From Muribaculaceae bacterium (GTDB lineage: Bacteria > Bacteroidota > Bacteroidia > Bacteroidales > Muribaculaceae): a stretch of DNA of 36,968 bases. The stretch is taken from positions 284,422 to 321,389 of the forward strand of contig JAMPGA010000002.1 of assembly GCA_023664185.1 (NCBI GenBank), written 5' to 3'. The position numbers were made by a program, and so were the translations under genes. Shown here piece after piece: positions 15,124 to 24,058 of the stretch. Numbering within the stretch: the first letter of the stretch is position 1; each line of letters begins with the position of its first letter. Under the pieces are notes generated by a model. That model was not told where the DNA came from and did not search any database. It saw nothing but the letters and a program-made list of their open reading frames with translations.

Positions 15124-15828
15124 ATGAACAAGCAAAGCAATACATATACGATAATCTATATCATCGTTCTGGTAATCCTCGTGGGGACGGCGCTGGCCTC
15201 GACCTCGCTGGCCCTGAAAAACCGGCAGCAGCAAAACATCGATGCCGACAAGATGAACCAGATTCTAGCCGCAGCGCTCATCACACCCGCCAAGGGGGAG
15301 ACCGTGGCCGACTTCAACCACTACGTCACCTCGCAATATGTGGTAGACTCCGAGGGGCGCAGAGTGGAGGGCGTGGATGCCTTCGGCGTGGATGTGGCAG
15401 CACAGATAAAGCTGCGCGACGACCGTCGAGAGCTCCCGGTCTATGAGTGCACCTTGCCCGACGGATCGCTCAAATACATTCTCCCCGTCTATGGCGCCGG
15501 CCTCTGGGGCCCCATCTGGGGCTATGTGGCCTTCAACGAGGATGGATCGACCATCTATGGTGCCTACTTCGCCCACCAGGGTGAGACTCCCGGTCTGGGA
15601 GCCGAGATAGAGAAGCCCGCCTTCTCCGACCAGTTTCAGGGCAAACAAGTGTTTAAAAACGGCAAATTCCGCCCCATAGCCGTGGTGAAGGCAGGCCAGA
15701 AGCCTCTGGACGGCGAAGACTATGTGGACGGCATCTCAGGTGGCACCATCACTTCGAAAGGTGTGGGGGCCATGCTCGACAACTGCCTCACTCCCTATCG
15801 TAAATTCCTACAGTCACTGAGCGAATAA
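15124..15828 (+). CDS. nqrC: Na+-NQR subunit C
   Basis: NqrC has one N-terminal membrane anchor (about 8-30) and a large domain carrying a second covalent FMN, passing electrons between NqrF/NqrD-E and NqrB. The start used here is the ATG at 15124 (234 residues), because the longer open frame from 15037 runs inside nqrB. The family pattern GLWGPIWGYVAF and HQGETPGLGAEI is present. The flavinylation motif DGISGGTITS at 202-211 puts FMN on T208; the alanine of the usual SGAT is glycine here. It lies 20 nt after nqrB. Confidence 0.95.
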   Translation: MNKQSNTYTIIYIIVLVILVGTALASTSLALKNRQQQNIDADKMNQILAAALITPAKGETVADFNHYVTSQYVVDSEGRRVEGVDAFGVDVAAQIKLRDDRRELPVYECTLPDGSLKYILPVYGAGLWGPIWGYVAFNEDGSTIYGAYFAHQGETPGLGAEIEKPAFSDQFQGKQVFKNGKFRPIAVVKAGQKPLDGEDYVDGISGGTITSKGVGAMLDNCLTPYRKFLQSLSE

Positions 15829-15846
15829 ACTAAGACACACACAATC

Positions 15847-16476
15847 ATGGCAGACAAAATAAAAAACAGCAGGGTTTTTCTCAACCCTCTATCCAAGGAC
15901 AATCCCGTGGTGGTGCAGGTGCTGGGCATCTGCTCGGTGCTGGCCGTGACAGCCAAGCTTGAGCCAGCCATCGTGATGGGCATATCGGTGATAGCGGTGC
16001 TGGCATTTGCCAACGTCATAATCTCGCTTCTGCGCAACACCATCCCCACCAACATCCGCATCATAGTGCAGCTGGTAGTGGTGGCCGGCCTGGTGGTGAT
16101 AGTCGACCAGGTGCTCAAGGCTTATGCCTACGACGCCTCCAAGCAGCTGTCGGTGTTTATCGGACTTATCATCACCAACTGTATACTCATGGGTCGCCTC
16201 GAGGCCTTCGCCATGGCCAACAAGCCCTGGCCCTCGTTTCTCGACGGTGTGGGCAACGGTCTGGGCTATGCTCTGATTCTGGTGATCGTGGGTTTCTTCC
16301 GCGAGCTGTTAGGTTCGGGCACACTGCTGGGCTACCAGGTGGTGCCCCAGAGCTTCTATGACGCCGGATATGTAAATAACGGACTCATGATACTCCCTCC
16401 CATGGCTCTGGTAGTAGTGGGGTGCATCATCTGGGTGCAGCGTTCTATCAACAAAGACCTCCAGGAGGATAACTAA
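15847..16476 (+). CDS. nqrD: Na+-NQR subunit D
   Basis: This is a 209-residue membrane protein with six predicted spans, homologous to NqrE and to RnfE. Cysteines C29 (LGICSVLAV) and C112 (IITNCILMG) occupy the positions that bind the intramembrane iron centre shared with NqrE in characterised enzymes. Other family segments are RNTIPTNIRIIVQL and GFFRELLGSGTLLGYQV. The gene follows nqrC after 18 nt and precedes nqrE by 24 nt. Confidence 0.96.
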   Translation: MADKIKNSRVFLNPLSKDNPVVVQVLGICSVLAVTAKLEPAIVMGISVIAVLAFANVIISLLRNTIPTNIRIIVQLVVVAGLVVIVDQVLKAYAYDASKQLSVFIGLIITNCILMGRLEAFAMANKPWPSFLDGVGNGLGYALILVIVGFFRELLGSGTLLGYQVVPQSFYDAGYVNNGLMILPPMALVVVGCIIWVQRSINKDLQEDN

Positions 16477-16500
16477 TCACAAGAATCAGCTGTAAGCAAA

Positions 16501-17118
16501 ATGGAAAACTTCAACATCTTCATACGGTCGATTTTTGTCGACAACATGATTTTCGCATACTTCCTGGGCATGTGCTCGTTTATAGCCGTGTCCAAGAATG
16601 TCAAGACGGCTTTCGGCCTGGGAGTGGCCGTCACCTTCATGCTTGTGGTGACACTTCCGGTCAACTATCTGCTGCAGACCTATGTTCTCAGTCCCGGTGC
16701 GCTGGTGTGGCTGGGTCAGGAGTATGCCGCGGTCGATCTGAGCTTCCTCTCGCTCATCATGTTTATAGCCGTGATAGCGTCGATGACCCAGCTTGTGGAG
16801 ATGACCGTCGAGAAATACTCGCCGGCCCTCTACTCGTCGCTGGGCATCTTCCTGCCGCTCATAGCCGTCAACTGCGCCATTCTGGGAGGCTCGCTGTTCA
16901 TGCAGCAGCGCGACTTCCCCTCGGTGTGGACTGCAGTGTGTGCCGGAGGCGGCTGGGGTCTGGGCTGGCTCCTGGCCATCACAGCCATCGCAGCCATCCG
17001 CGAGCGTCTGGCCGTCTACTCCAACATTCCCCGTCCGCTGCGTGGTGTGGGCATCACCTTCATCCTCACAGCCCTGATGGGTATAGCTTTCATGAGTTTC
17101 CTTGGTATCAAAATATAA
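16501..17118 (+). CDS. nqrE: Na+-NQR subunit E
   Basis: The 205-residue subunit is the paralogue of NqrD with inverted topology and six membrane spans. Cysteines C25 (LGMCSFIAVS) and C125 (AVNCAILGG) correspond to the iron ligands at the NqrD/NqrE interface. The family block TVEKYSPALYSSLGIFLPLIAVNC is intact. The coding sequence ends normally at IKI-stop. A 241-bp MITE-like element begins at the very next base, so the usual short gap before nqrF has been filled by an insertion. Confidence 0.96.
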   Translation: MENFNIFIRSIFVDNMIFAYFLGMCSFIAVSKNVKTAFGLGVAVTFMLVVTLPVNYLLQTYVLSPGALVWLGQEYAAVDLSFLSLIMFIAVIASMTQLVEMTVEKYSPALYSSLGIFLPLIAVNCAILGGSLFMQQRDFPSVWTAVCAGGGWGLGWLLAITAIAAIRERLAVYSNIPRPLRGVGITFILTALMGIAFMSFLGIKI

Positions 17119-17359
17119 GAGGGTGTTTAACAACAAAACTTAAAATTATTCACTCTCAAAATTGTCATAAGCCTATGTAATACAGCAAATGACAATTTTA
17201 ATCGTTCAACAAATTTTAATTGTCAATGTCTTTGGTTGTCTTTTTGGTAAATTTTTGGAAATTCATCATTTGCGTAGCACACTACGCTCCTTCTTCATTT
17301 TCAAAAATTTCCTCAAAAATCCAACTCAAATCCATTAACATTTCTTATTAAACACCCTC
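17119..17359. mobile_element. MITE-like element between nqrE and nqrF
   Basis: A 241-bp segment is bounded by 12-bp perfect terminal inverted repeats, GAGGGTGTTTAA (17119-17130) and TTAAACACCCTC (17348-17359). It is flanked by TAA and TAC, a possible imperfect 3-bp target duplication. The interior is strongly AT-rich, unlike the GC-rich nqr genes, and has no ORF. It includes internal inverted pairs (AAAATTGTCA/TGACAATTTT and a long imperfect hairpin around GCGTAG-CACA-CTACGC at 17272-17287). These are hallmarks of a non-autonomous transposon derivative. The left end abuts the nqrE stop codon and the right end lies 4 nt from the nqrF ATG. The parental insertion sequence is not in this window. 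Confidence 0.8.
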
Positions 17360-17363
17360 TACT

Positions 17364-18629
17364 ATGCTGACGATTCTGACTGGCGTGTGCATCTTTCTCA
17401 TCATCACCCTTGTGCTGGTGGTGATACTGCTCATAGCCAAAAAATATCTTGTCCACTCGGGCAAGGTCACCATTACCATTAACGGCGACACCAAGATCGA
17501 GGCCGACTCGGGCAAGTCGCTCCTCTCCACCTTTGCTGACCACAATATATTCCTCTCCTCGGCCTGCGGCGGCAAAGGCAGCTGCGGCCAGTGTAAATGT
17601 CAGGTGTTTGAGGGAGGCGGCGACATCCTCCCCACTGAAAAGGTGCATTTCTCGCGCAAGGAGCAGCAGGCCCACTGGCGTCTGGGCTGCCAGGTGAAGA
17701 TCAAGGAAGACTGCTCAGTGGGCATCCCCGCTTCGGCTCTCGATGTAAAGGAATGGGAGTGTGAGGTGATCTCAAACCGCAATGTGGCTACCTTTATTAA
17801 AGAGTTTATCGTGGCTCTCCCCAAGGGCTCGCATATGGACTTCATCCCCGGCTCGTATGCCCAGATAAAGATCCCGACCTTCGAGATGGACTACGACAAG
17901 GATATCGACAAGAGCCTCATCGGCGACGAGTATCTGCCGGCATGGCAGAAGTTTGGACTCTTCGGCCTCAAGTGTCGCAACACCGAGACCACCGTCCGCG
18001 CCTACTCCATGGCCAACTATCCCGAGGAGGGTGATCGCATAATGCTCACCGTGCGCATTGCCACACCACCCTTCAAGCCCAAACCCCAGGTGGGATTTCA
18101 GGATGTGATGCCCGGCATTGCCTCGAGCTACATCTTCACTCTCAAACCCGGCGACAAGGTGGTGATGTCGGGCCCTTACGGCGACTTCCATCCCATAGTC
18201 GACTCTAAGGCCGAGATGATGTGGATAGGCGGTGGCGCCGGCATGGCTCCGCTGCGCGCACAGATAATGTGGATGACCAAGACTCTCCATACCACCGACC
18301 GTGTGATGAACTACTTCTACGGCGCACGTGCCCTCAACGAGGTGTTCTATCTACAGGACTTCCTGGCGCTCGAAAAGGAGTTCCCCAACTTCAAGTTCCA
18401 CTTGGCGCTCGACCGTCCCGACCCTACAGCCGACGCCGCCGGCGTGGCCTATACAGCCGGATTTGTTCACCAGGTGATCTATGACACCTATCTCAAGAAC
18501 CACCCCGCACCCGAGGATATCGAATACTACATGTGTGGCCCCGGCCCGATGAGCGCCGCCGTCAACCGTATGCTCGACGACCTCGGTGTAGATCCCACCT
18601 CTGTCCACTACGACAACTTCGGAGGCTGA
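17364..18629 (+). CDS. nqrF: Na+-NQR subunit F (NADH dehydrogenase, FAD and 2Fe-2S)
   Basis: NqrF takes electrons from NADH. The 421-residue protein has an N-terminal membrane anchor (about 3-27) and a ferredoxin-like 2Fe-2S domain with C68, C74, C77 and C109 (ACGGKGSCGQC and RLGCQV). Next is an FAD-binding domain with RAYSMANYP near 215, then an NADH domain with GGGAGMAPLRAQ near 289 and CGPGPM near 390. It ends in YDNFGG as expected. The gap from nqrE is 245 nt against 18-32 nt elsewhere in the operon, entirely explained by the MITE-like element. The reading frame is intact, so the subunit should be made if transcription reads through. Confidence 0.97.
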   Translation: MLTILTGVCIFLIITLVLVVILLIAKKYLVHSGKVTITINGDTKIEADSGKSLLSTFADHNIFLSSACGGKGSCGQCKCQVFEGGGDILPTEKVHFSRKEQQAHWRLGCQVKIKEDCSVGIPASALDVKEWECEVISNRNVATFIKEFIVALPKGSHMDFIPGSYAQIKIPTFEMDYDKDIDKSLIGDEYLPAWQKFGLFGLKCRNTETTVRAYSMANYPEEGDRIMLTVRIATPPFKPKPQVGFQDVMPGIASSYIFTLKPGDKVVMSGPYGDFHPIVDSKAEMMWIGGGAGMAPLRAQIMWMTKTLHTTDRVMNYFYGARALNEVFYLQDFLALEKEFPNFKFHLALDRPDPTADAAGVAYTAGFVHQVIYDTYLKNHPAPEDIEYYMCGPGPMSAAVNRMLDDLGVDPTSVHYDNFGG

Positions 18630-18650
18630 TACTCGAATAGTTTATACGCA

Positions 18651-18707
18651 TATCAAGCAAAAAAAATCGCCGGAATACTTGATTCCGGCGATTTTTTTAG
18701 CTTGATA
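18651..18707. terminator. Bidirectional terminator between nqrF and rubrerythrin
   Basis: The core stem AATCGCCGGAAT and ATTCCGGCGATT is flanked by an A-run on the left and a T-run on the right. An outer pair TATCAAGC (18651-18658) and GCTTGATA (18700-18707) extends the symmetry. The arrangement terminates both converging genes. Confidence 0.88.
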
Positions 18708-18722
18708 TCTTTTTATCGTCAC

Positions 18723-19307
18723 TTAGATCATGTCATAGTCGATAGCGAGGTAGTGTTGATAGGGGTGATCGCATGCGGGGCAAACCTTAGGAGGCTCGGT
18801 GCCTTCGTAGACATATCCACACACCAGGCACTGCCATTTCACCGGGTGCTTACGAGTCCACACGGTGCCCTCCTTGACCTGTTTGAGGAAATGCTCGAAA
18901 CGGCGGCGGTGGCGCATCTCCACTTCGGCAATGGCGCGGAAATGGGCGGCGATTTCGGGGAAGCCCTCCTTGTCGGCCACCTCGGCGGCATGCTGATACT
19001 GCTCCACGCCTTCGGTCTTCTCCTCCTCGGCGGCAGTGGCCAGATTCTGCTCAGTGGTGCCGATTATGCCCGAGTCGACATCAAGATCGCAGGGCACTTT
19101 GCCACCCTGTAGCATCTTGAAGAACACCTTGCCGTGGTGCAGCTCATTGTCGGCAGTCTCACGGAATATCTGACCGATAGGGAAATAGTTTTCCTTGTCG
19201 GCCTGTTGTGCATAGTAAGTGTAGCGGCTATAAGCGGCCGACTCACTCATATAGGCGGCGACCAGATTTTTTTCGGTCTCTGTGCCTCGGATACTTTTAG
19301 CTGTCAT
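18723..19307 (-). CDS. rbr: Rubrerythrin
   Basis: Rubrerythrin reduces hydrogen peroxide in the cytoplasm of anaerobes using a di-iron centre and a rubredoxin iron. The 194-residue protein has a four-helix ferritin-like domain (about 1-145) with the glutamate/histidine ligands in SESAAYSRY (near 21), NELHHGKVF (near 54) and IAEVEMRHRRRFEHF (near 126). The C-terminal rubredoxin domain has C160, C163, C176 and C179 (CLVCGY, CPACDHP). Length and domain order are normal. It is a single gene convergent with nqrF. No clear TAnnTTTG box was found in front of it, so its promoter may need a regulator such as an oxidative-stress factor; that is a guess. Confidence 0.96.
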   Translation of the reverse strand: MTAKSIRGTETEKNLVAAYMSESAAYSRYTYYAQQADKENYFPIGQIFRETADNELHHGKVFFKMLQGGKVPCDLDVDSGIIGTTEQNLATAAEEEKTEGVEQYQHAAEVADKEGFPEIAAHFRAIAEVEMRHRRRFEHFLKQVKEGTVWTRKHPVKWQCLVCGYVYEGTEPPKVCPACDHPYQHYLAIDYDMI

Positions 19308-19626
19308 AGTGATAGTGTTTTAAACGTTTCTTTATATCCTATAAACATCTTAGATAGCGAAAGGTTCAAGAAAGCTGTCAGAAGCGGTGAGAACGGAGAA
19401 TTGGAAATTAAGAATTGGCGGTTGTAAAGTATGCCACTGTAGGTGACATATTTTATGTCAAACCTCGAAGATAGTCACGCGAGCTACGCCTCGAAGAGGC
19501 GATATAGTCGTAGCCCCACACCTTTGTGTGGGGTATTGAGAACCAGATAAATATAATCTCTACGAGGCCGGTTTGTATCACCCCATCATTGCCCCATGCT
19601 GGGGCAGCGTTTGGGGCTGGTAAATG
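19308..19626. other. Gap with family A repeat
   Basis: No gene was found between rubrerythrin and the tRNA terminator. The stretch 19462-19565 carries a family A copy with core GCGAGCTACGCCTCGAAGAGGCG (19479-19501; positions only partly palindromic) and an inner hairpin CCCCACAC/GTGTGGGG (19514-19521 and 19526-19533). The closing arm is degenerate (CTCTACGAGGCC near 19558). Confidence 0.6.
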
Positions 19627-19658
19627 AAAAAGTCCGGCTCGGATGAGTCGGACTTTTT
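19627..19658 (-). terminator. Terminator of the tRNA-Pro gene
   Basis: AAAAAGTCCG (19627-19636) pairs with CGGACTTTTT (19649-19658) across a 12-nt loop. Read on the minus strand it follows the tRNA 3' end by 6 nt and ends in five Ts, the expected intrinsic terminator. Confidence 0.82.
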
Positions 19659-19664
19659 GTGGTG

Positions 19665-19739
19665 TCGGGGTGGCGAGATTCGAACTCGCGACCCCCTGCT
19701 CCCAAAGCAGGTACGCTAACCGGACTGCGCTACGCCCCG
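19665..19739 (-). tRNA. tRNA-Pro (anticodon UGG)
   Basis: The minus strand folds into a cloverleaf of 75 nt: acceptor CGGGGCG/CACCCCG, D-stem GCGC/GCGT, anticodon stem CCTGC/GCAGG with loop TTTGGGA, and T-arm GCGAG-TTCGAAT-CTCGC, with discriminator A. The loop gives anticodon TGG, reading proline CCN codons. CCA is not encoded. The acceptor stem has one odd C-A opposition at position 6-67. A promoter lies upstream and a terminator downstream, so it is a single-gene unit. Confidence 0.95.
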
Positions 19740-19781
19740 AGTGGACTGCACCGACGGACTCGGCCGCCGTGTTTTCCGATG

Positions 19782-19812
19782 CAAAGGTACGGAGATTTTC
19801 TCAGACGGCAAA
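19782..19812 (-). promoter_or_regulatory. Promoter of tRNA-Pro
   Basis: On the minus strand a -33 TTTG (19809-19812) is separated by 19 nt from a -7 TACCTTTG (19782-19789). The transcript starts near 19776, leaving a 5' leader of about 36 nt to be removed by RNase P. Confidence 0.7.
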
Positions 19813-19866
19813 ATTTTTTTATAAAATGCCTTTTGGCGTGAAAAAGTACTCATTTTTGCCGGTTGA

Positions 19867-19898
19867 TTTGTATTTTACAACATGATTCATTATTTTTG
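19867..19898 (+). promoter_or_regulatory. Promoter of the ilv operon
   Basis: TTTG (19867-19870), 20 nt, then TATTTTTG (19891-19898) match the Bacteroidetes consensus. The start would be near 19904, giving a leader of about 42 nt. That leader is too short for a classical leader-peptide attenuator, so any repression by branched-chain amino acids must act otherwise. Confidence 0.75.
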
Positions 19899-19945
19899 CG
19901 GTATATTTTAAGGTTTTGGGTTTTGAAACCTAAAAGTTTTTAGAC

Positions 19946-21769
19946 ATGAGTATTCCATTAAGAAGTGCAATGACTATGGAGGGGCGCCGCATGGCTGGCG
20001 CCCGTGCCCTGTGGCGCGCCAACGGTATGACGGAGGCGCAGATGGGGCGACCGGTGATTGCTATAGTCAATTCATTTACCCAGTTTGTGCCGGGGCATAC
20101 ACATCTCCATGATGCCGGGCAGACTGTGAAACAAGAGATAGAGAAGCTGGGCTGCTTTGCCGCGGAGTTTAACACCATTGCCGTGGACGACGGCATAGCC
20201 ATGGGGCACGACGGGATGCTGTATTCACTCCCCTCGCGCGACCTGATAGCCGACTCGGTGGAGTATATGGTAAATGCCCATAAGGCCGATGCCATGGTGT
20301 GTATATCCAATTGCGACAAGGTAACTCCGGGCATGCTTATGGCTGCCATGAGGCTCAATATCCCTGCCATTTTCGTCTCGGGTGGCCCCATGGAGGCCGG
20401 CCGGGTGGGTGAGCGCGACGTTGACCTTGTGGATATAATGGTGGAGAGCGCCGACCAGACGGTGGCCGACGAAACGGTGACCGAGATGGAGCGCCACGGC
20501 TGTCCGACATGCGGATCGTGTTCAGGCATGTTTACGGCCAATTCCATGAACTCGCTCAACGAAGCCATAGGCCTGGCTCTGCCGGGCAACGGCACTGTGG
20601 TGGCCACACATGCCAACCGCCTGGAGCTGCTGCGCAGTGCAGGGCGAAGAATTGTGGAGATGGCCAGGGCTTATTACGACGATGGCGATGAGTCGGTGCT
20701 TCCGCGCGCCATAGCCACACGCCAGGCCATGCTCAATGCCATGACCCTGGATATAGCCATGGGTGGGTCAACCAACACTGTGCTCCATCTCCTGGCCATA
20801 GCCCATGAGGCCGGGGCTGACTTCAGCATGGAGGATATAGACCGACTGTCGCGCCGCACTCCGGTGTTGTGTAAGGTGGCTCCAAACTCGGCATACCACA
20901 TCCAGGATGTGAACCGCGCCGGAGGCATACTCTCGATAATGAAGATACTGGCCGACGCCGGGCTGGTGGACACCGAAGTAAATCGTGTCGACGGCCTCAC
21001 CCTCGGCCAGGCCATAGACCGCTGGGCTGTGGGGGGAAAGGAGTATTCCGACCGCGCCGACGAGCTGTGGCGCAGCGCTCCGGGCCTGAAGCGCACCACC
21101 AGGCTGGGGCAGCAGATGAGCTATTACTCTGAGCTCGATACCGACCGCGCCCACGGCTGCATACGCGACATTGAGCATGCCTATAGCCGCGACGGTGGCC
21201 TGGCGGTGCTCAGGGGCAACATCGCCACAGATGGCTGTGTGGTGAAGACCGCCGGGGTAGACGCCTCGATATTCCGCTTCTCGGGTCCGGCAAGGGTGTT
21301 TGAGTCGCAGGAAGAGGCCGTTGAGGGCATCCTGTCCGGCAAAGTCGGGAGCGGCGATGTAGTGGTAATAACATATGAAGGTCCCAAGGGTGGGCCGGGC
21401 ATGCAGGAAATGCTCTATCCCACCTCATATATAAAAAGCCGCCACTTGGGCAAAGAGTGTGCGCTCATCACCGACGGACGATTCTCGGGAGGCACATCCG
21501 GGCTCTCGGTGGGACACATCTCGCCCGAGGCAGCCGCCGGTGGAGCCATAGCCCTTGTGAGGGACGGTGATATCATCACCATCGACATCCCCGCGCGCAC
21601 CATAAACGTAGCTCTCACTGAGGCCGAGCTCGAGGAGCGCCGTAAGGCCGAAGAGGCCTGCGGAGCAAAAGCATATACACCCCACACGCGCACACGCACC
21701 GTGAGCCGCGCACTGCAGGCCTATGCATCGATGGTCTCGTCGGCCGACAAGGGAGGAGTGAGATTATGA
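19946..21769 (+). CDS. ilvD: Dihydroxy-acid dehydratase
   Basis: IlvD removes water from dihydroxy-isovalerate and dihydroxy-methylvalerate to give the keto acids of valine and isoleucine. The 607-residue protein closely follows the E. coli pattern: [52 protein letters not shown]. Cluster cysteines are C123 (ISNCDK) and C192 (CGSCSGM). The E. coli-like group has an oxygen-sensitive 4Fe-4S cluster, which suits an anaerobe. The C-terminal part has [22 protein letters not shown]. It overlaps ilvB by 4 nt (ATGA), which indicates translational coupling. It is the first gene of a five-gene operon. Confidence 0.97.
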   Translation: MSIPLRSAMTMEGRRMAGARALWRANGMTEAQMGRPVIAIVNSFTQFVPGHTHLHDAGQTVKQEIEKLGCFAAEFNTIAVDDGIAMGHDGMLYSLPSRDLIADSVEYMVNAHKADAMVCISNCDKVTPGMLMAAMRLNIPAIFVSGGPMEAGRVGERDVDLVDIMVESADQTVADETVTEMERHGCPTCGSCSGMFTANSMNSLNEAIGLALPGNGTVVATHANRLELLRSAGRRIVEMARAYYDDGDESVLPRAIATRQAMLNAMTLDIAMGGSTNTVLHLLAIAHEAGADFSMEDIDRLSRRTPVLCKVAPNSAYHIQDVNRAGGILSIMKILADAGLVDTEVNRVDGLTLGQAIDRWAVGGKEYSDRADELWRSAPGLKRTTRLGQQMSYYSELDTDRAHGCIRDIEHAYSRDGGLAVLRGNIATDGCVVKTAGVDASIFRFSGPARVFESQEEAVEGILSGKVGSGDVVVITYEGPKGGPGMQEMLYPTSYIKSRHLGKECALITDGRFSGGTSGLSVGHISPEAAAGGAIALVRDGDIITIDIPARTINVALTEAELEERRKAEEACGAKAYTPHTRTRTVSRALQAYASMVSSADKGGVRL

Positions 21770-23484
21770 GCAGGATTACAGGAGCCGAGGCCATGTGCAG
21801 GGCGCTTGAGGCCGAGGGGGTCGACACTCTTTTCGGTTATCCCGGCGGTGCCATCATGGCCTTTTACGACAGGCTCTACGACCATTCCGACACTCTGCGC
21901 CACATACTGTGCCGCCACGAGCAGGGCTCCATACATGCTGCCCAGGGCTATGCCCGCGCATCGGGCAAGGTAGGAGTGGTGAGTGTGACATCGGGTCCGG
22001 GAGCCACAAATGTTATCACCGGCCTGAGCGACGCCAACATCGACTCAACCCCCCTTGTGGTGATAACCGGCCAGGTGGGCACAGCATCGCTGGGCACCGA
22101 TGCCTTCCAGGAGACCGACGTGGTGGGCATAACCCTTCCCATCACCAAGTGGGCCTATCAGATACGCTCGGCATCCGAGATAGCCTGGGCTGTGGCGAGA
22201 GCCTTCTATATAGCCTCTACGGGACGCCCCGGACCGGTGGTGCTCGACTTTACCAAAGATGCACAGCTGGGCACCATCGAGTGGAGCTACGAGCGCATAT
22301 CATATATACGATCATACGACCCTGATCCTGAGCTGAATCCGGCCGATATATCGCTGGCGGCCTCGCTGCTTAACCGCGCCGAGCGCCCCATGATAATAGC
22401 CGGACACGGTGTGACCATCTCGGGAGCAGAAGCTGAGCTGGCAGCCCTGGCCGAGAAAGCCGATATACCCGTGGCCTCGACTCTGCTGGGGCTCTCGGCC
22501 ATCCCCACAGACCACCCGCTCAATATGGGCATGGTGGGTATGCACGGCAATATAGCACCCAACTATCTCACCAACCGCGCCGACGTCATATTGGCGATAG
22601 GAATGCGTTTTGACGACCGTGTCACCGGCCTGACCTCGGGCTACGCGCCACAGGCCCACATAATACACATCGACATTGATGCTGCCGAGTTCAACAAGAA
22701 TCTCCATACACAGACCCACATCCACGGCGATGCGCGCAAGGCTTTGTCGGCTCTGCTGCCGCTGGTCAACAAGGCTCAGCGCAGCGAGTGGCTCTCGCAG
22801 TTTGAGGCGCCGCTCCGTGTGGAGGAAAGCCGTGTGATGGAGCGCGAGCTTCGCCCAACCGATACCCCTGACGGCATGATGAAGATGGGCGAGGTGGTGG
22901 CTACAGTGTCGCGCATATGTGGAGGCGACGGGCTTGTGGTGACCGACGTGGGTCAGAACCAGATGATGGCCGCCCGCTACTTCTGCCACTCGCTGCCGCG
23001 CAGCGTCATCTCGTCGGGCGGGCTGGGTACCATGGGCTTCAGCCTCCCCGCAGCCATCGGAGCCAAGATCGGCGCTCCCGGCCGCAAGGTGTTTGCCTTC
23101 ATGGGCGACGGCGGTTTTCAGATGACCATGCAGGAACTGGGCACAATCATGGAATATGGTGTGCCGGTGAAGATAGTGGTGCTCAACAATGCCTTCCTGG
23201 GCAATGTGCGCCAGTGGCAGGAGCTGTTTTTCGGCTCGCGCTTCTCGGCCACCCCGATGGTCAACCCCGACTTTGCCGCCATAGCTCGCGCCTATGCCAT
23301 CCCGGCCGAGGATGTGGCCTCGCGCCAGCAGCTGGAGGGCGCCGTAAAACGCCTCGTAGACTCTGAGGGCCCCTATCTGCTGAATGTGAATATCCAGCCC
23401 GACGACATGGTCTTTCCCATGATAGCCCCGGGCGCGGTGGTAGATGATATACTTATAAACCGTACAGAAAAGTATGAACCCTGA
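21766..23484 (+). CDS. ilvB: Acetolactate synthase large subunit
   Basis: This is the 572-residue ThDP enzyme that condenses pyruvate with pyruvate or 2-oxobutyrate. Landmarks are [13 protein letters not shown], the catalytic glutamate E52 in [18 protein letters not shown], the [10 protein letters not shown] segment, and the ThDP/Mg motif GDGGF (447-451) through to [15 protein letters not shown]-site residues are conserved around [11 protein letters not shown]. It starts within the ilvD stop codon and its end overlaps ilvN by 11 nt, so the three are translationally linked. Confidence 0.96.
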   Translation: MSRITGAEAMCRALEAEGVDTLFGYPGGAIMAFYDRLYDHSDTLRHILCRHEQGSIHAAQGYARASGKVGVVSVTSGPGATNVITGLSDANIDSTPLVVITGQVGTASLGTDAFQETDVVGITLPITKWAYQIRSASEIAWAVARAFYIASTGRPGPVVLDFTKDAQLGTIEWSYERISYIRSYDPDPELNPADISLAASLLNRAERPMIIAGHGVTISGAEAELAALAEKADIPVASTLLGLSAIPTDHPLNMGMVGMHGNIAPNYLTNRADVILAIGMRFDDRVTGLTSGYAPQAHIIHIDIDAAEFNKNLHTQTHIHGDARKALSALLPLVNKAQRSEWLSQFEAPLRVEESRVMERELRPTDTPDGMMKMGEVVATVSRICGGDGLVVTDVGQNQMMAARYFCHSLPRSVISSGGLGTMGFSLPAAIGAKIGAPGRKVFAFMGDGGFQMTMQELGTIMEYGVPVKIVVLNNAFLGNVRQWQELFFGSRFSATPMVNPDFAAIARAYAIPAEDVASRQQLEGAVKRLVDSEGPYLLNVNIQPDDMVFPMIAPGAVVDDILINRTEKYEP

Positions 23485-24058
23485 CTCCACAACTACCGAA
23501 CCGCAGAAGCTCTATACCATAAGCGTGTTCACCGAAAACCAGGTGGGTCTTCTCAACCGCATCTCCATCATCTTCACCCGGCGCGGTCTGAACATTGAGA
23601 GCGTGGCCTCGAGCGCCAGCGCCATGAGGGGTATACACAAAATTAACTTCACCCTGCGCTCCGACCGCACTACCCTCGACAAGGTGATAAAGCAGATAGA
23701 GAAGTGTATAGACGTGATAAAGGCATTCCTGTATACCGACGATGAGATTGTGTATCAGGAAATAGCCCTCTACAAGGTGCCCACCGTGAGGCTGCTCGAC
23801 GAGCCCAACCTGGAGCTCATCATACGCCACCACAACGCCCGCATACTCGAGATAACCCGCGACTATGCCGTGATTGAGAAAACCGGCCATGAGAGCGAGA
23901 CACAGGCTCTCTACGAACTGCTCCGGCAGTATGACATACAGCAGTTTGTGCGTTCGGGTAGAATATGTGTCACCAAATCGCCCACCGAGCATGTGGCCCA
24001 CTTTCTGGAGCGCCAGGAAGAGCGCCGTCTGCGCATGGACGCCAATACCCAACCATGA
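23474..24058 (+). CDS. ilvN: Acetolactate synthase small (regulatory) subunit
   Basis: The 194-residue subunit has an N-terminal ACT domain (about 12-88; TISVFTENQVGLLNRISIIF, then NIESVASSAS) and a C-terminal small-subunit domain (about 95-175). Valine binds the ACT domain to feed back on the large subunit in characterised enzymes. The start at 23474 is inside the ilvB 3' end, and the next gene begins on the overlapping ATGA. It is longer than E. coli IlvN (96 residues) and resembles the IlvH type (163) with a short C-terminal extension. Confidence 0.94.
   Translation: MNPDSTTTEPQKLYTISVFTENQVGLLNRISIIFTRRGLNIESVASSASAMRGIHKINFTLRSDRTTLDKVIKQIEKCIDVIKAFLYTDDEIVYQEIALYKVPTVRLLDEPNLELIIRHHNARILEITRDYAVIEKTGHESETQALYELLRQYDIQQFVRSGRICVTKSPTEHVAHFLERQEERRLRMDANTQP

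Noticed and set aside
17119..17359. Lost or broken gene between nqrE and nqrF
   Set aside because: No reading frame of any length, very AT-rich, and terminal inverted repeats at both exact edges; a mobile element explains it better.
19643..19885. 80-codon plus-strand ORF over the tRNA-Pro region
   Set aside because: It overlaps the tRNA gene, its terminator and its promoter; a well-folded cloverleaf accounts for the sequence.
22312..23490. 392-codon minus-strand ORF opposite ilvB
   Set aside because: Antisense shadow of ilvB, whose motifs are intact across the same span.
23965..24054. Upstream start for the thioesterase
   Set aside because: It lies inside ilvN; the ATGA overlap at 24055 is the natural coupled start.
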